Assembly: GCA_945910005.1 (NCBI GenBank) | Contig: OX246743.1 | Location: 44,302,736 to 44,366,735, forward strand | DNA: 64,000 nucleotides | Origin: Isoperla grammatica | Taxonomy: Eukaryota > Arthropoda > Insecta > Plecoptera > Perlodidae | Reading direction: 5' to 3' | Shown: positions 24,611-36,378 of the stretch, piece by piece | Layout of the letters: every line of letters begins with the position of its first letter | Numbering within the stretch: the first letter of the stretch is position 1 | The notes under the pieces: generated by a model | What the model was told of the DNA's origin: nothing | The model's input: only the letters and a program-made list of their open reading frames with translations | Databases searched by the model: none | Program-made: the position numbers and the translations under genes

Positions 24611-24668
24611 ATTTCCACACAGGCCCGGTATCTTCGCACACCTCAACACTGTCCGGTCAGCACACCAG
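24611..24668 (+). other. Predicted non-coding first exon (5' UTR)
   Basis: From the inferred start at 24611 the sequence runs 58 bases without an ATG to CACACCAG followed by GTAAGA at 24669, a near-consensus splice donor. The next exon was not recognised, so the gene product is unknown. Confidence 0.4.
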
Positions 24669-24850
24669 GTAAGACCATCTTCACTGCCGGGGGGTGGAGG
24701 GTTCGACGCAAAGCACTTGAAAAACGTGAGCATTTTAACGTTTTTTGTTGGTATCTTTAATCAAAATTTTTGAATAGTCAAATTAAATTTAAGAAGCAAA
24801 GTGAGTTTAGAAAATTCAGATGACTCAAAGTCTTGTAATTTGGTTGACGC

Positions 24851-24983
24851 ATTCATAGTCGGCCCCTACACCTAGGGGCACCCATTGTTGCTATGAATTT
24901 GTTTCGTTGATGGGAAATAGCATGCAAACAACGGTTACCTTGGTAACAATAGGCGCCCCTAGGTGTAGGGGCCGACTATGAAT
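24851..24983. mobile_element. Palindromic MITE, copy 2, inverted relative to copy 1
   Basis: Starts ATTCATAGTCGGCCCCTAC and ends GGGGCCGACTATGAAT. Its interior (CATTGTTGCTATGAATTTG then GGTTACCTTGGTAACAAT) is the reverse complement order of copy 1, so the two lie in opposite orientation on either side of the predicted promoter. Confidence 0.85.
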
Positions 24984-25409
24984 TCCAAACTAAATATATA
25001 CCTCAGGATAGGCTCTCATTACTGAAATAGGCTGTAATCACATGAATTCACTTTGCTTCAGGTAGCTCGAATTTTATTATCTAGGGTTAAAAGGTGACCT
25101 GTTTCATATAAGAGTACTCGACACAAATATATTGAACACGTGATAATTTAATTAATTTGTTTGTTTGTTTATTTATGTATGTATTTATTTAACTGTCGGG
25201 ACAAGAGCGCTTGGAGAGGGTTCATTTGTGATGTGATGTGAGTGGTCCCCTATCGGGACATACGTGCTATTAATAACGTTTCACTTTCGAATTAGAGTTT
25301 TGATTTTCGGAAAAACCAGTTTACACTAATTGCCAGACCAATTTAGAACCTACCAATTAGCTGGACAAACGGTATTCTATACAATAATAAGAATAGTGAC
25401 CTATATAGT

Positions 25410-25434
25410 AATAAATAATAATAATAATAATAAT
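25410..25434. repeat. (AAT)n microsatellite
   Basis: ATAATA run of about eight triplets. Confidence 0.85.
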
Positions 25435-26470
25435 ACTGTAACCAAAGTTGTCGCTAGCATTTTCAAGTTGAATATTAATTTTAGCAATCGTAGCATCTAT
25501 TCATGTTTCATAAATTATTGAACTATTGGAATTTTCCAAACATTTTAAAATTGTGTATTGCAAACGCTCTACGCTTGATTTACTTGTGTCGCCTACCGTG
25601 CAATACGTTGCAAGAGCTTGCATGCCATGTTGTCATGAATGGTGCAGTATGCATGCATGTGTTAGTGTAGTGTGCCTGTGTGCATTAATGTGTTCTACTG
25701 TTGAATACAACCCACAAGGTATTCAGCTGCATATGCGTTTACACTCAACACTATTCATAGTTCCCACGTGACGTCATCAGCGGTCATTTCTGTGTCAAAC
25801 TAACACTGGTGCGAATTGTTACAAATTGACAAAAAGAATTCTTTAGAATTTTAAAGAAAAAAGTGAACATAAATACCACCATACACACATTTTGTTCTTA
25901 TGTACACAATTAAAGAATTCTACTTCCAAAAAATACAATGACCCCTTGAGTCTTGACGGTTTTTTGCTTCATAAAACATATATCGCGGTTGGGCTGTACA
26001 TAATAGTGATTGTCACAGTTGGTGATTATGTTCCCCCTTAACATGTGTGTTATTCACTTCGCATGCAGGTCTTGGGCAGATAACCTCCACAGGAAGTATA
26101 GTTGAAGGAAGCGTTTAGATGCCCCTATGGTATGAGTTGCTGATTAGCTTCTTGAATACTTCAAATGTCTCGTGAAACGGATAAAAACGTATAAAAACGT
26201 ATTTTGGTGAATTAAAAATCAGCTAAAGAATTAATGTCAAGACCACAAGCTTCCATGTTTCTATTTTGATAGGGTTGACGAATCATTCGCTTTAAACCAC
26301 CCCCTCAGTTTGGGTCAATGACCTTGTGGGGGATTATTCCTGATTGAAAAGCGATTCCTGCTATGAAATAAGTTTTAAAAAGATGGATAATACTTCTAGC
26401 AAATAGCAATACAATTCTAGCATAGATTTCACTGTGATGTTGAAGGAATCATATAACATAAGCATTTAAT

Positions 26471-26723
<253 letters not shown>

Positions 26724-26734
26724 CTTGTGTACCA

Positions 26735-26850
26735 CGTTGATCTTGTGGGTTTATAATGCTTCCAATTAAGAAAGATCCGGGTTCGACTGAAATACCCCAC
26801 TGAAAATCAGTTCTTGTAACTGAGTGGGTATCATTTAACAAACGCTCTAT
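26735..26850 (+). repeat. SINE family B, partial (box B and tail)
   Basis: ATCCGGGTTCGACTGAAATA carries a truncated box B fused to CCCCACTGAAAATCAG and TTCTTGTAACTGAGTGGGTA, the best-preserved copy of the tail in the window. Confidence 0.6.
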
Positions 26851-28944
26851 CACAGCACCTGATCTAGTGTATTTGTTTGTATCAACGAATGATTGTTCGT
26901 GTTAATGAGTCGTACGGCCGACCGTACATTGTCCACTTTACAGCCACCATATGAGGTATAAAGCTCGGTTATGTTTTCAAGCAGTTGCTTTCAACAAAGA
27001 TGTGCGGGCGTACGATTAGGCAACAAGGCAGTGACACATAACATGGACGACGCAATTAATCGGGGCAATCTTTACACGTTCCGATCGATCAAGTTGTAAT
27101 CAATAATCAATTGGTATTTTACTCGTTTCCGCTTAGACTAATCCAAGAAGACTCAACAGTCGGATTTTGTGATTAAACCTTCACATTCTAATATAATATA
27201 AATAATACCATAGTGATTGTAATAATTAAATACATTTTAAATATAATATGATAAAATTGTGCTAGTAGAGATTTTTTTTAAATAGGAAAAATTGCAAAAC
27301 GGAGACAGAAATATGTAAAAGAGAAATAAGACAGTGTAACACAAATATAAGCTCACATTCACTTTATCGACTACTCCATTGAGTGACTAGTGCCTAATTC
27401 TTCCACCATTAGTCACTCGTGTGCCATATCGTGTTCATACACGTTGGAATCTATGACGTAAGCAAAACAGTTTAATCATAGAATGTTTTCGAGTTTAGAA
27501 CCGTTATTGTGGTAAGCCTGCTAACGATGTAGTGTTGTACCTACACAGGCTGATTACAGTAGCACATTAGCAAGACACTCATTGGGGAAACAAACGATCA
27601 AAGAACATTAAGGAAAACGTGAGTGATCATAATTGCATCTATATTGGACGGATTTCAAAACGTGTTCTGTAGACAAGGAAACACTGTCATAACTAAACTT
27701 AGAAACCTGTGAATGTGTTACATGTTTGTATCTGATGTGGAGTTATAGGAACTTAGGATACGGCGAAAAGGGATATTGAGAATCACAGGTTTAGCCTGAA
27801 ATCTAAATATTTATTTCTGGGTCGGTTTTTAAGACAAGAACTGTATGTAAACTTAACAATTAAATTAGAAATCCTACCTAAAGCAGGACTTTATAAAAAA
27901 TGTAAATTTTAAATAACAAACTTATTTAATAGGAAGTGAAACGAAAACAACAAAGGACTGAAAGAAACCCCAAGAAACAAAATATAGTAATCGTGATCAA
28001 GTTCTGGTGAGAATATAATATAGATTCAACGCCCGCGCAACAGGTGAACATGATTTGGATCCATTACTCCCATCAATATGTATAATATTTATTGTTGTTT
28101 ATACAATGTAACATTATACACATTGCAATAAACAATTCAAAATTTAGAAAAATTCCTGCTGTAAAATTACACGTTTTTAATTGTGTGTGTAATTCTACTA
28201 TATAACAGCTACAACAATACACATCTCAGGTGTACATAGAAAATTAATTAAACAATTATGGAATAGAATCCATTACTCATACACACATTTTTTGTCTTGA
28301 ACGGCGTCGTTGTTGATATAATAATATAGAGTGCGCGCCTGAACACTACGTCACAGCCTTCGCTATTGGCTGTACAGCGCAGCATTGTGACGCTTGTAAC
28401 ACGATACGTCCACTTTATTGTGAAACAGAACGGGATATTAAAAGAAAACAATGAAACCCATTAACGCGTTATCGAAGAAAAATGTGAAAATCACGAGAAC
28501 AAAAAACATTCAACGTTATTTGTTAAGCGTGACTAGTGTAGATATTAACTAGCGTGGCATGTTCGTGGGTGTATATATAGTCGTTACAACCACTGGTAGT
28601 GAGAGGATAGAGTGGATAGGGGTATTTCCTGTTTGTGAAGTACATTCGATTAAATTAGTACGGCTCGAATACTGAGAGAAATTAACGTTTTTTACAGTGA
28701 AGTTTGAAATAAAAATTGTTTTGACTGACGTGAGGATAGATATAATTAAGAAAGTCTATACGCAGACGGTCAACAAAATATGAAAAATAAATAAGAAGAA
28801 TAAAAGGTTTATGAATGTTTGAAGATGTTTTGTATACCTTGATAGTGTCCGTTGCCGCACTAATAAACGAATGTAATTTTAAATATAATTTTGAAACTAC
28901 GATAAAAGTCATATTCTTATTTTATAAACACATTTAATATGGTA

Positions 28945-29160
28945 TGAACCCGTGTTGTAGGGTGCACACCAGCTTTAACCAACCAGTCATGTGGCTAACT
29001 AGGTATATTACGGTGGTTTGATCGTGTGGAAGGAATGTCCTGAATCTCAGGATTGACTTTGTGACTCAGAAAACCCTTCAGCCTGATTGTCGACGATACG
29101 AATCGAACCAGCTTCCTCCCGAATAAAAGTCTGTAGTATTATTACTGCTCCATCAGTTTC
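28945..29160 (-). repeat. SINE family C, minus orientation
   Basis: Contains GGGTGCACACCAGCTTTAAC, GAAGGAATGTCCTGAATC, ACCCTTCAGCCTGATTG and ATACGAATCGAACCAGC, in the same order as the copy at 59728-59960. The tRNA-like head is at the right end (minus start). Confidence 0.6.
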
Positions 29161-29714
29161 CTATAAAACACTGTATAAAAATGTTCTTCAGTATCAAAGC
29201 TAACAGCGTTATCAGAATAAGTCTTTAATCGGTCCTTAAAATATTTCTCCTTATCTTCCATCGACGTTATGTCTACACCGAAACGAGTGTTTGTCTTTTA
29301 CTAAACATTACAAACACGATGTGAATGTTTTTAAATCTCACCTTAATTTAGTAAATTCTTACATGTATTGGAAGACGATATCTATATGTTGCAAGACTAT
29401 TTACAGTTGTTGGTCTGTTTTGGAACTCAATACGAACAGCAGTTCTTCACTTCTTCGCGGATTTTTTTAAAATAATTCCTTTCAATCATCCATTCATGAT
29501 GATATAATTTTAACAAATCCTAAGGCTTCGTCTGAAATTTTACATAACCATCTATATTTAGCACTTTCCTCTATGTCATATGTATTCTTCTAATAATTTT
29601 ATTTAGTATGATGGATCTTGTTGTCACTAAATGTACGTTGGACAGCAAACGATCAAATTTTTCAAATTCGACAGTCAACCTTTTTTCATATATTATTTTT
29701 ATTCAACTAGTTGA

Positions 29715-29912
29715 CCGGAAAGTATGACCCCATGCAGGGGTACCACGTGACGTCAGCAAGTCCCCTCTCGCGTGCTACCGAGTGTAACCCCACACAGGGG
29801 TACCTCAGTGACGTCAGCATGTCCCTCTCGCGTGCTACCGAGTGTAACCCCATGCAGGGGTACCTCAGTTACGTCAGCATGTCCCTCTCGCGTGCTACCG
29901 AGTGCAACAGAA
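29715..29912. repeat. 60-bp tandem array, three units and a partial, with CRE-like sites
   Basis: The segment CCCCATGCAGGGGTACC (CACAC in unit 2) recurs at 29728, 29788 and 29848. Each unit carries a CRE-like site: TGACGTCA at 29748 and 29809, TTACGTCA in the third. CTCTCGCGTGCTACCGAGTG also recurs. Since 60 is a multiple of 3 two plus-strand frames stay open, which explains the frames at 29711-30152. Confidence 0.93.
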
Positions 29913-30074
29913 CGCGAGCGAGCCGAGGCCACTTGTTGCAGCTTCGCAAGTGATAAGACACGGTCTCATTGTTTACAACATGTGTGCGCGTGTGTTAACC
30001 TGCTAAACATCTGGTACAATCAATTGCGCTGTGTACTTGTATGTCTGTACTCACACCTGTATGTACCAGTTGCT

Positions 30075-30140
30075 ACAAGTGCACGGCTGTGCGGTACTCT
30101 AATCAGAAGGCTGCAGGTTCGATACCAGACATGGATGATC
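30075..30140 (+). repeat. tRNA-like SINE head
   Basis: GCACGGCTGTGCGGTACTC (possible box A) and GCTGCAGGTTCGATACCAG (box B). Confidence 0.4.
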
Positions 30141-30222
30141 CTCATTAAGTAGCACGTATACAGGTTTAATTGTCTACGATGGTAAATATTAAATATAACA
30201 TCCATATTAGGATTTTTGTCTC

Positions 30223-30930
30223 TATAGTGGACCCTAGATTACTTGACACCTGCTTTCGTCACATACGGGGCAGTCGTAGCCAACCCGCGAACCGCCCGAG
30301 ACACACACACGATCACTGATTGGAAGAGATGCAAGTTTTTCGCAATGCGCGATAAAACAAAAAGTGTAACAAAACACTCTAGAGTGCTGGTTTCAACATT
30401 TCTTTACGTTATGCGTCACTGGGATTCAGATTCAAATCGCGAAATAACACCATAAAATGCTTATAAAACGAATTATGAGTTTATTTGCGATATAACACCA
30501 TAATTGCCACTTTCTAGCAAAATAACACCATTATTAACAGTAATTCGTAATTTTGTATTCCCTTCCGTTCAAATCTTCACAAGAATTACGAGATAAAAAG
30601 CGAAAATAAGCAGTCCGCATCATCACCACTTACTTCTCTGCAGTCTAATCTAATCTTTGACGCCCATCACTATGTAGGCTATATACATTTAGGGCCATAC
30701 ACATATAATAGTTTAGAAAATGTAACCTTTTTTAGTTTTATCATTTATCAATGATTTTATATAAAAACGTGATTTTCGATTAAAAAAACAATAACACCAC
30801 AAAACACCATAATTCTCAATTTCTCAAACGAAAAGTGAAGAAAAATAAAACCATTTTCTTGCATCTCTACTGGCTACGAACCAGTCGCCTGTGACGAAAG
30901 CACGTGTAAGGTAGTCTTGGGACAACTATA
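30223..30930. mobile_element. TIR element of about 700 bp with internal AATAACACCAT repeats
   Basis: The left end reads TATAGTGGACCCTAGATTAC then ACACCTGCTTTCGTCAC. The reverse complement of the right end reads TATAGTTGTCCCAAGACTAC then ACACGTGCTTTCGTCAC. GAGATGCAAG and its reverse complement also mirror further in. The termini may be TAGT with a TA target duplication, as in Tc1/mariner-type elements, which is an inference. Internally AATAACACCAT occurs four times or more (about 30444, 30493, 30519, 30789). No transposase frame. Confidence 0.65.
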
Positions 30931-31057
30931 TTATTAAAATCATGCTATTCGAGACGATGAAGAGTTATAGATGAAGATAAAAGATTGTTACAAAATTCAT
31001 ATCGCAGACCGTGAGAATTTCCTATCATCGCATTTAATCCAAACTTAAAAGAATGTT

Positions 31058-31122
31058 GCATACATTTTTTTTCGTAATCTGTAAAACCTCTTGTGTATCT
31101 TTCCACAATTTCGATTTTAAAT
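31058..31122 (+). repeat. Short dispersed repeat, copy 1
   Basis: TTTTCGTAATCTGTAAAACC, TTGTGTATCTTTCCACAA and TTCGATTTTAAA match 50840-50910 with few differences. It may be part of a larger element; no termini are recognised. Confidence 0.6.
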
Positions 31123-31471
31123 CAGGAACAGAATCTTGAAATTCATTCGATCTGCAACCCTCGTCTATATAGGAAGCCCCAACCGCATGAGCCACCGCTT
31201 ACGGCTCAAACAACATAAAAACAAATATAGATATTATTTCACCATCGCCTCATCTTGAGATATCTCCTTGTTTATTGATACATAGAACCTCGTGACTATT
31301 ACACTGATTACAAGATAAAGTTCAGTTAGGGACATGAACTTGTTGACAAGATAAGGAACACAATGTTTTAGAACACGGCCTTACGTCTTCTTAGAACAGC
31401 GCTATCTCTGACAGGTTAATTGGAATTGTTTACTTACATCCTCCGTACCATACACGTGCGAGAACGAGAGC

Positions 31472-31496
31472 AAGAGAGAGAGAGAGAGAGAGAGAT
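31472..31496. repeat. (AG)n microsatellite
   Basis: Uninterrupted AG run. Confidence 0.9.
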
Positions 31497-32064
31497 AGAG
31501 GAAAACTAAAACGAAGAAAACAGATTGAATGCTCAGATGTTCAGAGAACAAACAATGGTCGCTATAGCGAACTCCATTGTTGTATCTTTCTTTGATTGGT
31601 GCTTATAATCAATGTTTGTCCGAAACAAAACACGGCTAGTTCTTATGATCGTCATTATAACCCTAGCTGTAGCAAGGTCTATGAATCCCCTAACGGGGGC
31701 TCGTCGGCATCCACTTCCTAATATTAAAAATCGCATGTTATTCAAATGGGAGAATTGTGAAACAAAATACTTATGTCAAAACCTAATTTTTTCTCAAAAC
31801 GAGAAAATACCAAACCGAATTACTTGAATGCATTGCACGATTGATGGGGCTATGACGTCACATTTGTGTCATCCAGACAAACAAACAGTGACTTCATTCT
31901 TCATTGTTGCCTCTCTCTTTGATTGGTGCATATTCAATGTTTGTCCAATATCAAAGTATGAGACTACCCCTCTGCTTCAGTAATGTTGCAGGCGATGCGA
32001 GTACTCGACACCCACGTGTACCGACTGGATCGTGTGGGCTTAGGAGCAATTGCCACCTTAATGC

Positions 32065-32213
32065 TGACGTCATCCCACTTCGCGGTAAGACAGCTCATCA
32101 CAATGTCGTGAAATGTGACTGACTGAGAGTCTATATCATCTCAGTGTTGTTCGAGGCTTTGCTAGAGCCGGTGTGAAACCAATAACACGACAGTGGATCT
32201 TTCGCACCTTGAA
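32065..32213 (+). promoter_or_regulatory. Possible promoter and 5' exon
   Basis: TGACGTCA at 32065, TATATC at 32132 and TCAGTG (initiator-like) at 32141 precede TTCGCACCTTGAA followed by GTAAGT at 32214, a near-perfect donor. The TATA-to-initiator distance is too short for a standard promoter, so the start site is uncertain. No downstream exon is recognised. Confidence 0.25.
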
Positions 32214-33240
32214 GTAAGTACTGATTAGTTTATAGAACACTAACACAGCTTTCAATTTGTAATACAAGACGATCATCATTTTGTCTCTGTTTTGAATGTA
32301 AAATTATATAATTAGTTGCAAATTTTCTCCCCCTCTTTCTCACACTCTGTGATATTTTTATACAATTATGAATAAGGCATTATAGCTTTTATCACATCAC
32401 TAATAATTGTGTTGCTTTTCGGTACAATTTACCGTCTTCCTCGGGCGCGGCGCGAGGTGATTTTGTTTAGAGTCTGTGCTTTTTTTTAAGAGTGCTGAGT
32501 GTCTGACACAAATAACCTGAAATACGTAGTAATTTTAGGTTTTCTGCGACACAATATCCCAATCCCAAATTTGAATCTTTCAAACGTCCTTGTTAATCCT
32601 TTTTTTTAGAATATGTCCATAGATATTTATAACGTTTTACGTCGAAAATATTGTGTTCTGATCATTTTGAATAAAAAAAAAAATCATCACGCGAAAACCT
32701 GTTTTGCGTTCAGTACCTCACACGGAAAGTTTCTCTTCTCGCTACGACAAACATTTTCATCTTTTACACATTTCTAAACAATAAACACACATCACCATAA
32801 TAATTATAAATTATTAATAATACACCTTTCATCACAATTCTATGTACATCATTAGCATATCGACGTCGTGGCGAATGTGCTTCTGTTTCAATGGCGGTAC
32901 ATTCTACCTCATCTCACGCCATGGAGTGGAATACACATGTACAGCATGTTTGCTGCGCACGTACTCAGGTGGTAATGAGGGGGGAGAGGGGGGGGGGGGG
33001 TGATAACGAGAGTGTCAACAGCCACACAGCTCTTCTAAAGCAGATCTCCGACTGAGAAGCTACAACTCGACCAATACTCACACTCATGGAAGCACTTTGT
33101 CTGTCTGGGCTCCCGTTTAGCGGTGGTCGCCATGAAAGACACGTTGTGACGTGTTAAAAGGATATTAGTGTGTTTGAACGGACCTAATAACTTGTTTGGT
33201 TGAGTAGATTTGACGAAATGTGTGTGTCCATACAGACTTG

Positions 33241-33800
33241 TGTCGTGGTCTGGTCTGTACAGAGAGCTTAGTGTATTCCAAAGCTCTTGTTCACTTCGGT
33301 CTGGTCTGTACAGAGAGCTTAGTGTATTCCAAAGCTCTTGTTCACTTCGGTCTGGTCTGTACAGAGAGCTTAGTGTATTCCAAAGCTCTTGTTCACTTCG
33401 GTCTGGTCTGTACAGAGAGCTTAGTGTATTCCAAAGCTCTTGTTCACTTCGGTCTGGTCTATACAGAGAGCTTAGTGTATTCCAAAGCTCTTGTTCACTT
33501 CGGTCTGGTCTGTACAGAGAGCTTAGTATATTCCAAAGCTCTTGTTCACTTCGGTCTGGTCTGTACAGAGAGCTTAGTGTATTCCAAAGCTCTTGTTCAC
33601 TTCGGTCTGGTCTGTACAGAGAGCTTAGTGTATTCCAAAGCTCTTGTTCACTTCGGTCTGGTCTATACAGAGAGCTTAGTGTATTCCAAAGCTCTTGTTC
33701 ACTTCGGTCTGGTCTGTACAGAGTGCTTAGTGTATTCTAAAGCTCTTGTTCACTTCGGTCTGGTCTGTACAGAGAGCTTAAAATATTCCAAAGCTCTTGT
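33241..33800. repeat. 51-bp tandem array, eleven units
   Basis: Unit landmarks TGTACAGAGAGCTTAGTGTA, TTCCAAAGCTCTTG and TTCACTTCGGTCTGGTC repeat every 51 bases. The units are nearly identical (GTCTATAC in two, TAGTATATT in one, GAGTGC and AAAATATT near the end). Because 51 is 17 codons, two plus-strand frames (33210-33740 and 33220-33870) remain open. Their products (SGLYRELSVFQSSCSLR or GLVCTESLVYSKALVHF repeated) match no family I know. Confidence 0.95.
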
Positions 33801-34229
33801 TTCACTTACAGTGCTAGACCCCCTATTTCGGTATGTTAAAATTAGCTTTGTAACCACCTGGAGAATCTAGTTATGTCTTTTTCTTATGAATACTTCAAAT
33901 TGTTCGAATAATACATATTTCCGCTTCTCAAAATGTTCTCATTTTACTTTTATAATGTGTTGTATTGTATTGTAACACACCTTTCACAATTATTCATGGT
34001 TGCAGTGGTATTGTCATAAGTTTTAAAATAGATTTTTGACAAAATGAGCGCTTGCGTACTGAGATCCCAGAATTATATTTTATATTGTTAATGATTATAT
34101 ACTGAGATCCGAGAATGAATTTTTGTATTAATATGTTCATGATAACGTTTATATTATGATGTTTGGCTGTGGCCGTAGCCACCAGGTATAATAGGCTATG
34201 ATACCATATGCAAAGATGCAGAGAAGAGA

Positions 34230-34312
34230 CCTTCAAGCAGTGTGGACTGTGGACTATCTATCAAGCAGTGTGGACTGTGGGCTATCTATCAAGCAGTGTG
34301 GACTATCAAGAG
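34230..34312. repeat. Short tandem repeat, about 27 bp, three units
   Basis: CAAGCAGTGTGGACTGTGG with ACTATCTAT occurs from about 34231 and 34262, and a shortened third unit (CAAGCAGTGTGGACTATC) from about 34289. Confidence 0.7.
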
Positions 34313-34385
34313 AGCTATCCGTCGACAGTCTAGCTCTTGAAACTGTCATGGAGTTGCTCTCTTTATGGACACTACTGGCAAACTT

Positions 34386-34434
34386 CACGACAGCACGACA
34401 GCACGACAGCACGACAGCACAACAGCACGACAGC
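34386..34434. repeat. 8-bp tandem repeat
   Basis: CACGACAG repeated about six times, one unit changed to CACAACAG. Confidence 0.85.
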
Positions 34435-34609
34435 GCGCCGGCCGCGGCCACCGCAAGAACAACAACAACCACCACGACACAAGCAGTTTGAATAGCGTGC
34501 GAATTCAAGCGTTTTTATTCGTTTAAATGTAAAATGACAATCCATATCAATGTTTTGGAACAAATAGAATATCTATATAACTTATAGATACGAGTATATT
34601 ATCAAAAAA

Positions 34610-34697
34610 GATACTAAATTTGATTGTACGTGTTTGGATGAGATAAGAAAATTTCAATAATGTCTCGAATTGTCTAATTTGATTCAAACACAATAAG
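34610..34697. repeat. Short dispersed element, copy 1
   Basis: Shares TTTCAATAATGTCTCGAATT and CTAATTTGATTCAAACA with 37838-37915. The left GTGTTTGGAT and right ATTCAAACAC are imperfect inverted ends, so it may be a very small MITE. Confidence 0.55.
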
Positions 34698-35561
34698 TTT
34701 TTGATCTTTTCTCTCTTTTTTTAGATGCAAATTTAATGTTTGTCTGAAACAAAACACTTCTAATGTATATATTTAGTATATTGTTGTACGCACAGATTTA
34801 GAGGACCGTGATGATAATCATACAAATGGTCCTCCTAGATATAGTTTAAACAATGTATAATATAAATTATTAAATGTGAAGTAAACAATTTCTACAGTGC
34901 TATCTTTTCGAAATATATATTGTATAGAATTTTGACATATGATTGATTACAAAACTGTAACCTGGACGGTTTAAACTAGCTAGTAGGTATATACAATTTT
35001 CATTGTGATGACAGTAATACATTTCACAATCACAACCAACAGAAACATAAATAATAACCAATGTCAGTGTTATTTAATGCATCACGTAGTTAACCTAAAT
35101 ACGGAAGATAAACTTGCAACCACAAACTATCCACTGACACGTCTTCTGCCGTTGTTTATTGGTTACTTTGGACATATAACGTGAGCAATGAGCATACAAA
35201 CAAATAAATTAAGGATTGCATGGGGCCACAATTGCATAGCTTCCTATAGTTCCTATGCTGTTTCACGATAGTAAAATAAATAATAACTGTTGAAATAAAG
35301 CTGTTGCCATTCTAGTGCTAACACTCTCCAAAGGTCCCATTGCCATGTGATGGGCGAAACGTTGGACTTTCTCTTACTCCACCTTTTGACACGGTTGTAC
35401 CGAGAAAACCTCAATAGTATTAGATTAATCAATTAAAATGCATTATGAAATTCCTTCCTTTTGCTAATTAATGGTTACATTTTTATGTACAGAACACACT
35501 TAAAAGAGATACTCAAAAACTGTATTAATAAAAATCAAACAAATATGTTTCTCCATAATAT

Positions 35562-35639
35562 ATTGTCTACTTCTCCCCTGCACTGCAGCAGGATGATCCT
35601 AAGCGTATGACTTCAAGGGACGTGGGTTCGAATCCCGCA
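35562..35639 (+). repeat. 78-bp direct repeat, left copy (SINE family A head)
   Basis: From ATTGTCTACTTCTCCCCTG to CGAATCCCGCA, identical to 36379-36456 except A for G in CGTATGACTTC. It includes GGACGTGGGTTCGAATCCC, a pol III box B. The identity stops exactly at both ends, as expected of a target-site duplication of the LINE between them. Confidence 0.8.
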
Positions 35640-36378
35640 TAAGGTAGGGTTATTATTATTATTATTATTATTATTTATTTACCCAATAACAGACATACAT
35701 GGTACATAGTACAGTCCAGAAAACATTGGATATAATAGATTAAACCATAGGATTAACATAAAATGACGACACTACACATACAAGCGGAAATTGATTAATT
35801 AATAAAATAAAAACACATTTATAAAATAAAATAAACTAAAATTGAGTTGAAATACATACAAGTTGATCTATTTAATATATTTACATTTCTTTTTGATGGT
35901 GTAAGCATTGTCGTTATAAACATCGACGTGCGAAAACTGTGAGCTATTGCAGAGACTCATAGCCCTAGGAAGAAAAGAGTATTTAAATACATCTAGCCTA
36001 GCAGCAGGGGGGTAAAATAACGGGGTGTGGCGAGAGCATCTGACTGGAACGTACAAAGGAATTGTTCCTAGCAGATCAGGGCAATCTAGCTCACCACAAA
36101 CAAGTTTTTTAAACGTTATTACGTCCAGCACTTTGCGTCTAGCATCAAGGGTTTGCAAGTGGATGTCTTTGCACAGACTTGGGTAGTCCGCACGGTGGTA
36201 CATTACACGGTCCCGATAACAGAGCCACTTGACAAACCTTTGCTGCGCGCGTTCAATGGCAAGAGTCTTAGTGACATGGTGGGGAGACCAAACTACACTT
36301 GCATATTCAAGTACAGGTCGCACTGTAATAATAATGTATTGTGTGTAGTAATGTAATGTGTAATAATCTGTAATAATA
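35640..36378 (-). mobile_element. 5'-truncated non-LTR retrotransposon (LINE), minus orientation
   Basis: The minus-strand element ends on the left in an AATAATAATAA tail (TTATTATT at about 35650-35675) and contains the last part of a reverse-transcriptase reading frame at 35868-36323. The 5' part is missing, as is usual for LINE copies. The right boundary at 36378 is inferred from the flanking 78-bp repeat. TAATAATAAT also appears near this right end. Confidence 0.75.
35868..36323 (-). pseudogene. Reverse transcriptase C-terminal fragment of a non-LTR retrotransposon
   Basis: The 151-codon frame begins near RPVLEYASVVWSPH and continues with IERAQQRFVKWLCYRD, a signature of the region after the polymerase palm domain in Jockey/CR1-like LINE proteins. 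The catalytic YxDD segment lies further upstream in intact elements and is absent here. The remainder (FKKLVCGELDCPDLLG, PRAMSLCNS region) resembles the usual carboxyl end, where short conserved blocks such as F-x-x-R-x-x-x-x-W-N are typical; here the equivalent reads SFLPRAMSLCNS. The frame ends at a natural-looking stop with about 230 bases of 3' sequence to the tail. As the copy lacks its promoter, endonuclease and catalytic core it is a dead fragment. The starting methionine is an accident of truncation. Confidence 0.8.

Noticed and set aside
29711..30152. Two plus-strand frames across the 60-bp array
   Set aside because: Kept open only because the unit is a multiple of three; no recognisable product.
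31612..31827. 71-codon frame with a signal-peptide-like start (LVLMIVIITLAVARS)
   Set aside because: The start overlaps ATGTTTGTCCGAAACAAAACAC, which recurs in similar form near 34736, so it is part of a dispersed repeat. Nothing else supports a secreted peptide.
34254..34563. Cysteine/valine-rich frames on the minus strand
   Set aside because: They come from the 8-bp CACGACAG repeat and adjoining CAA/CCA triplets.
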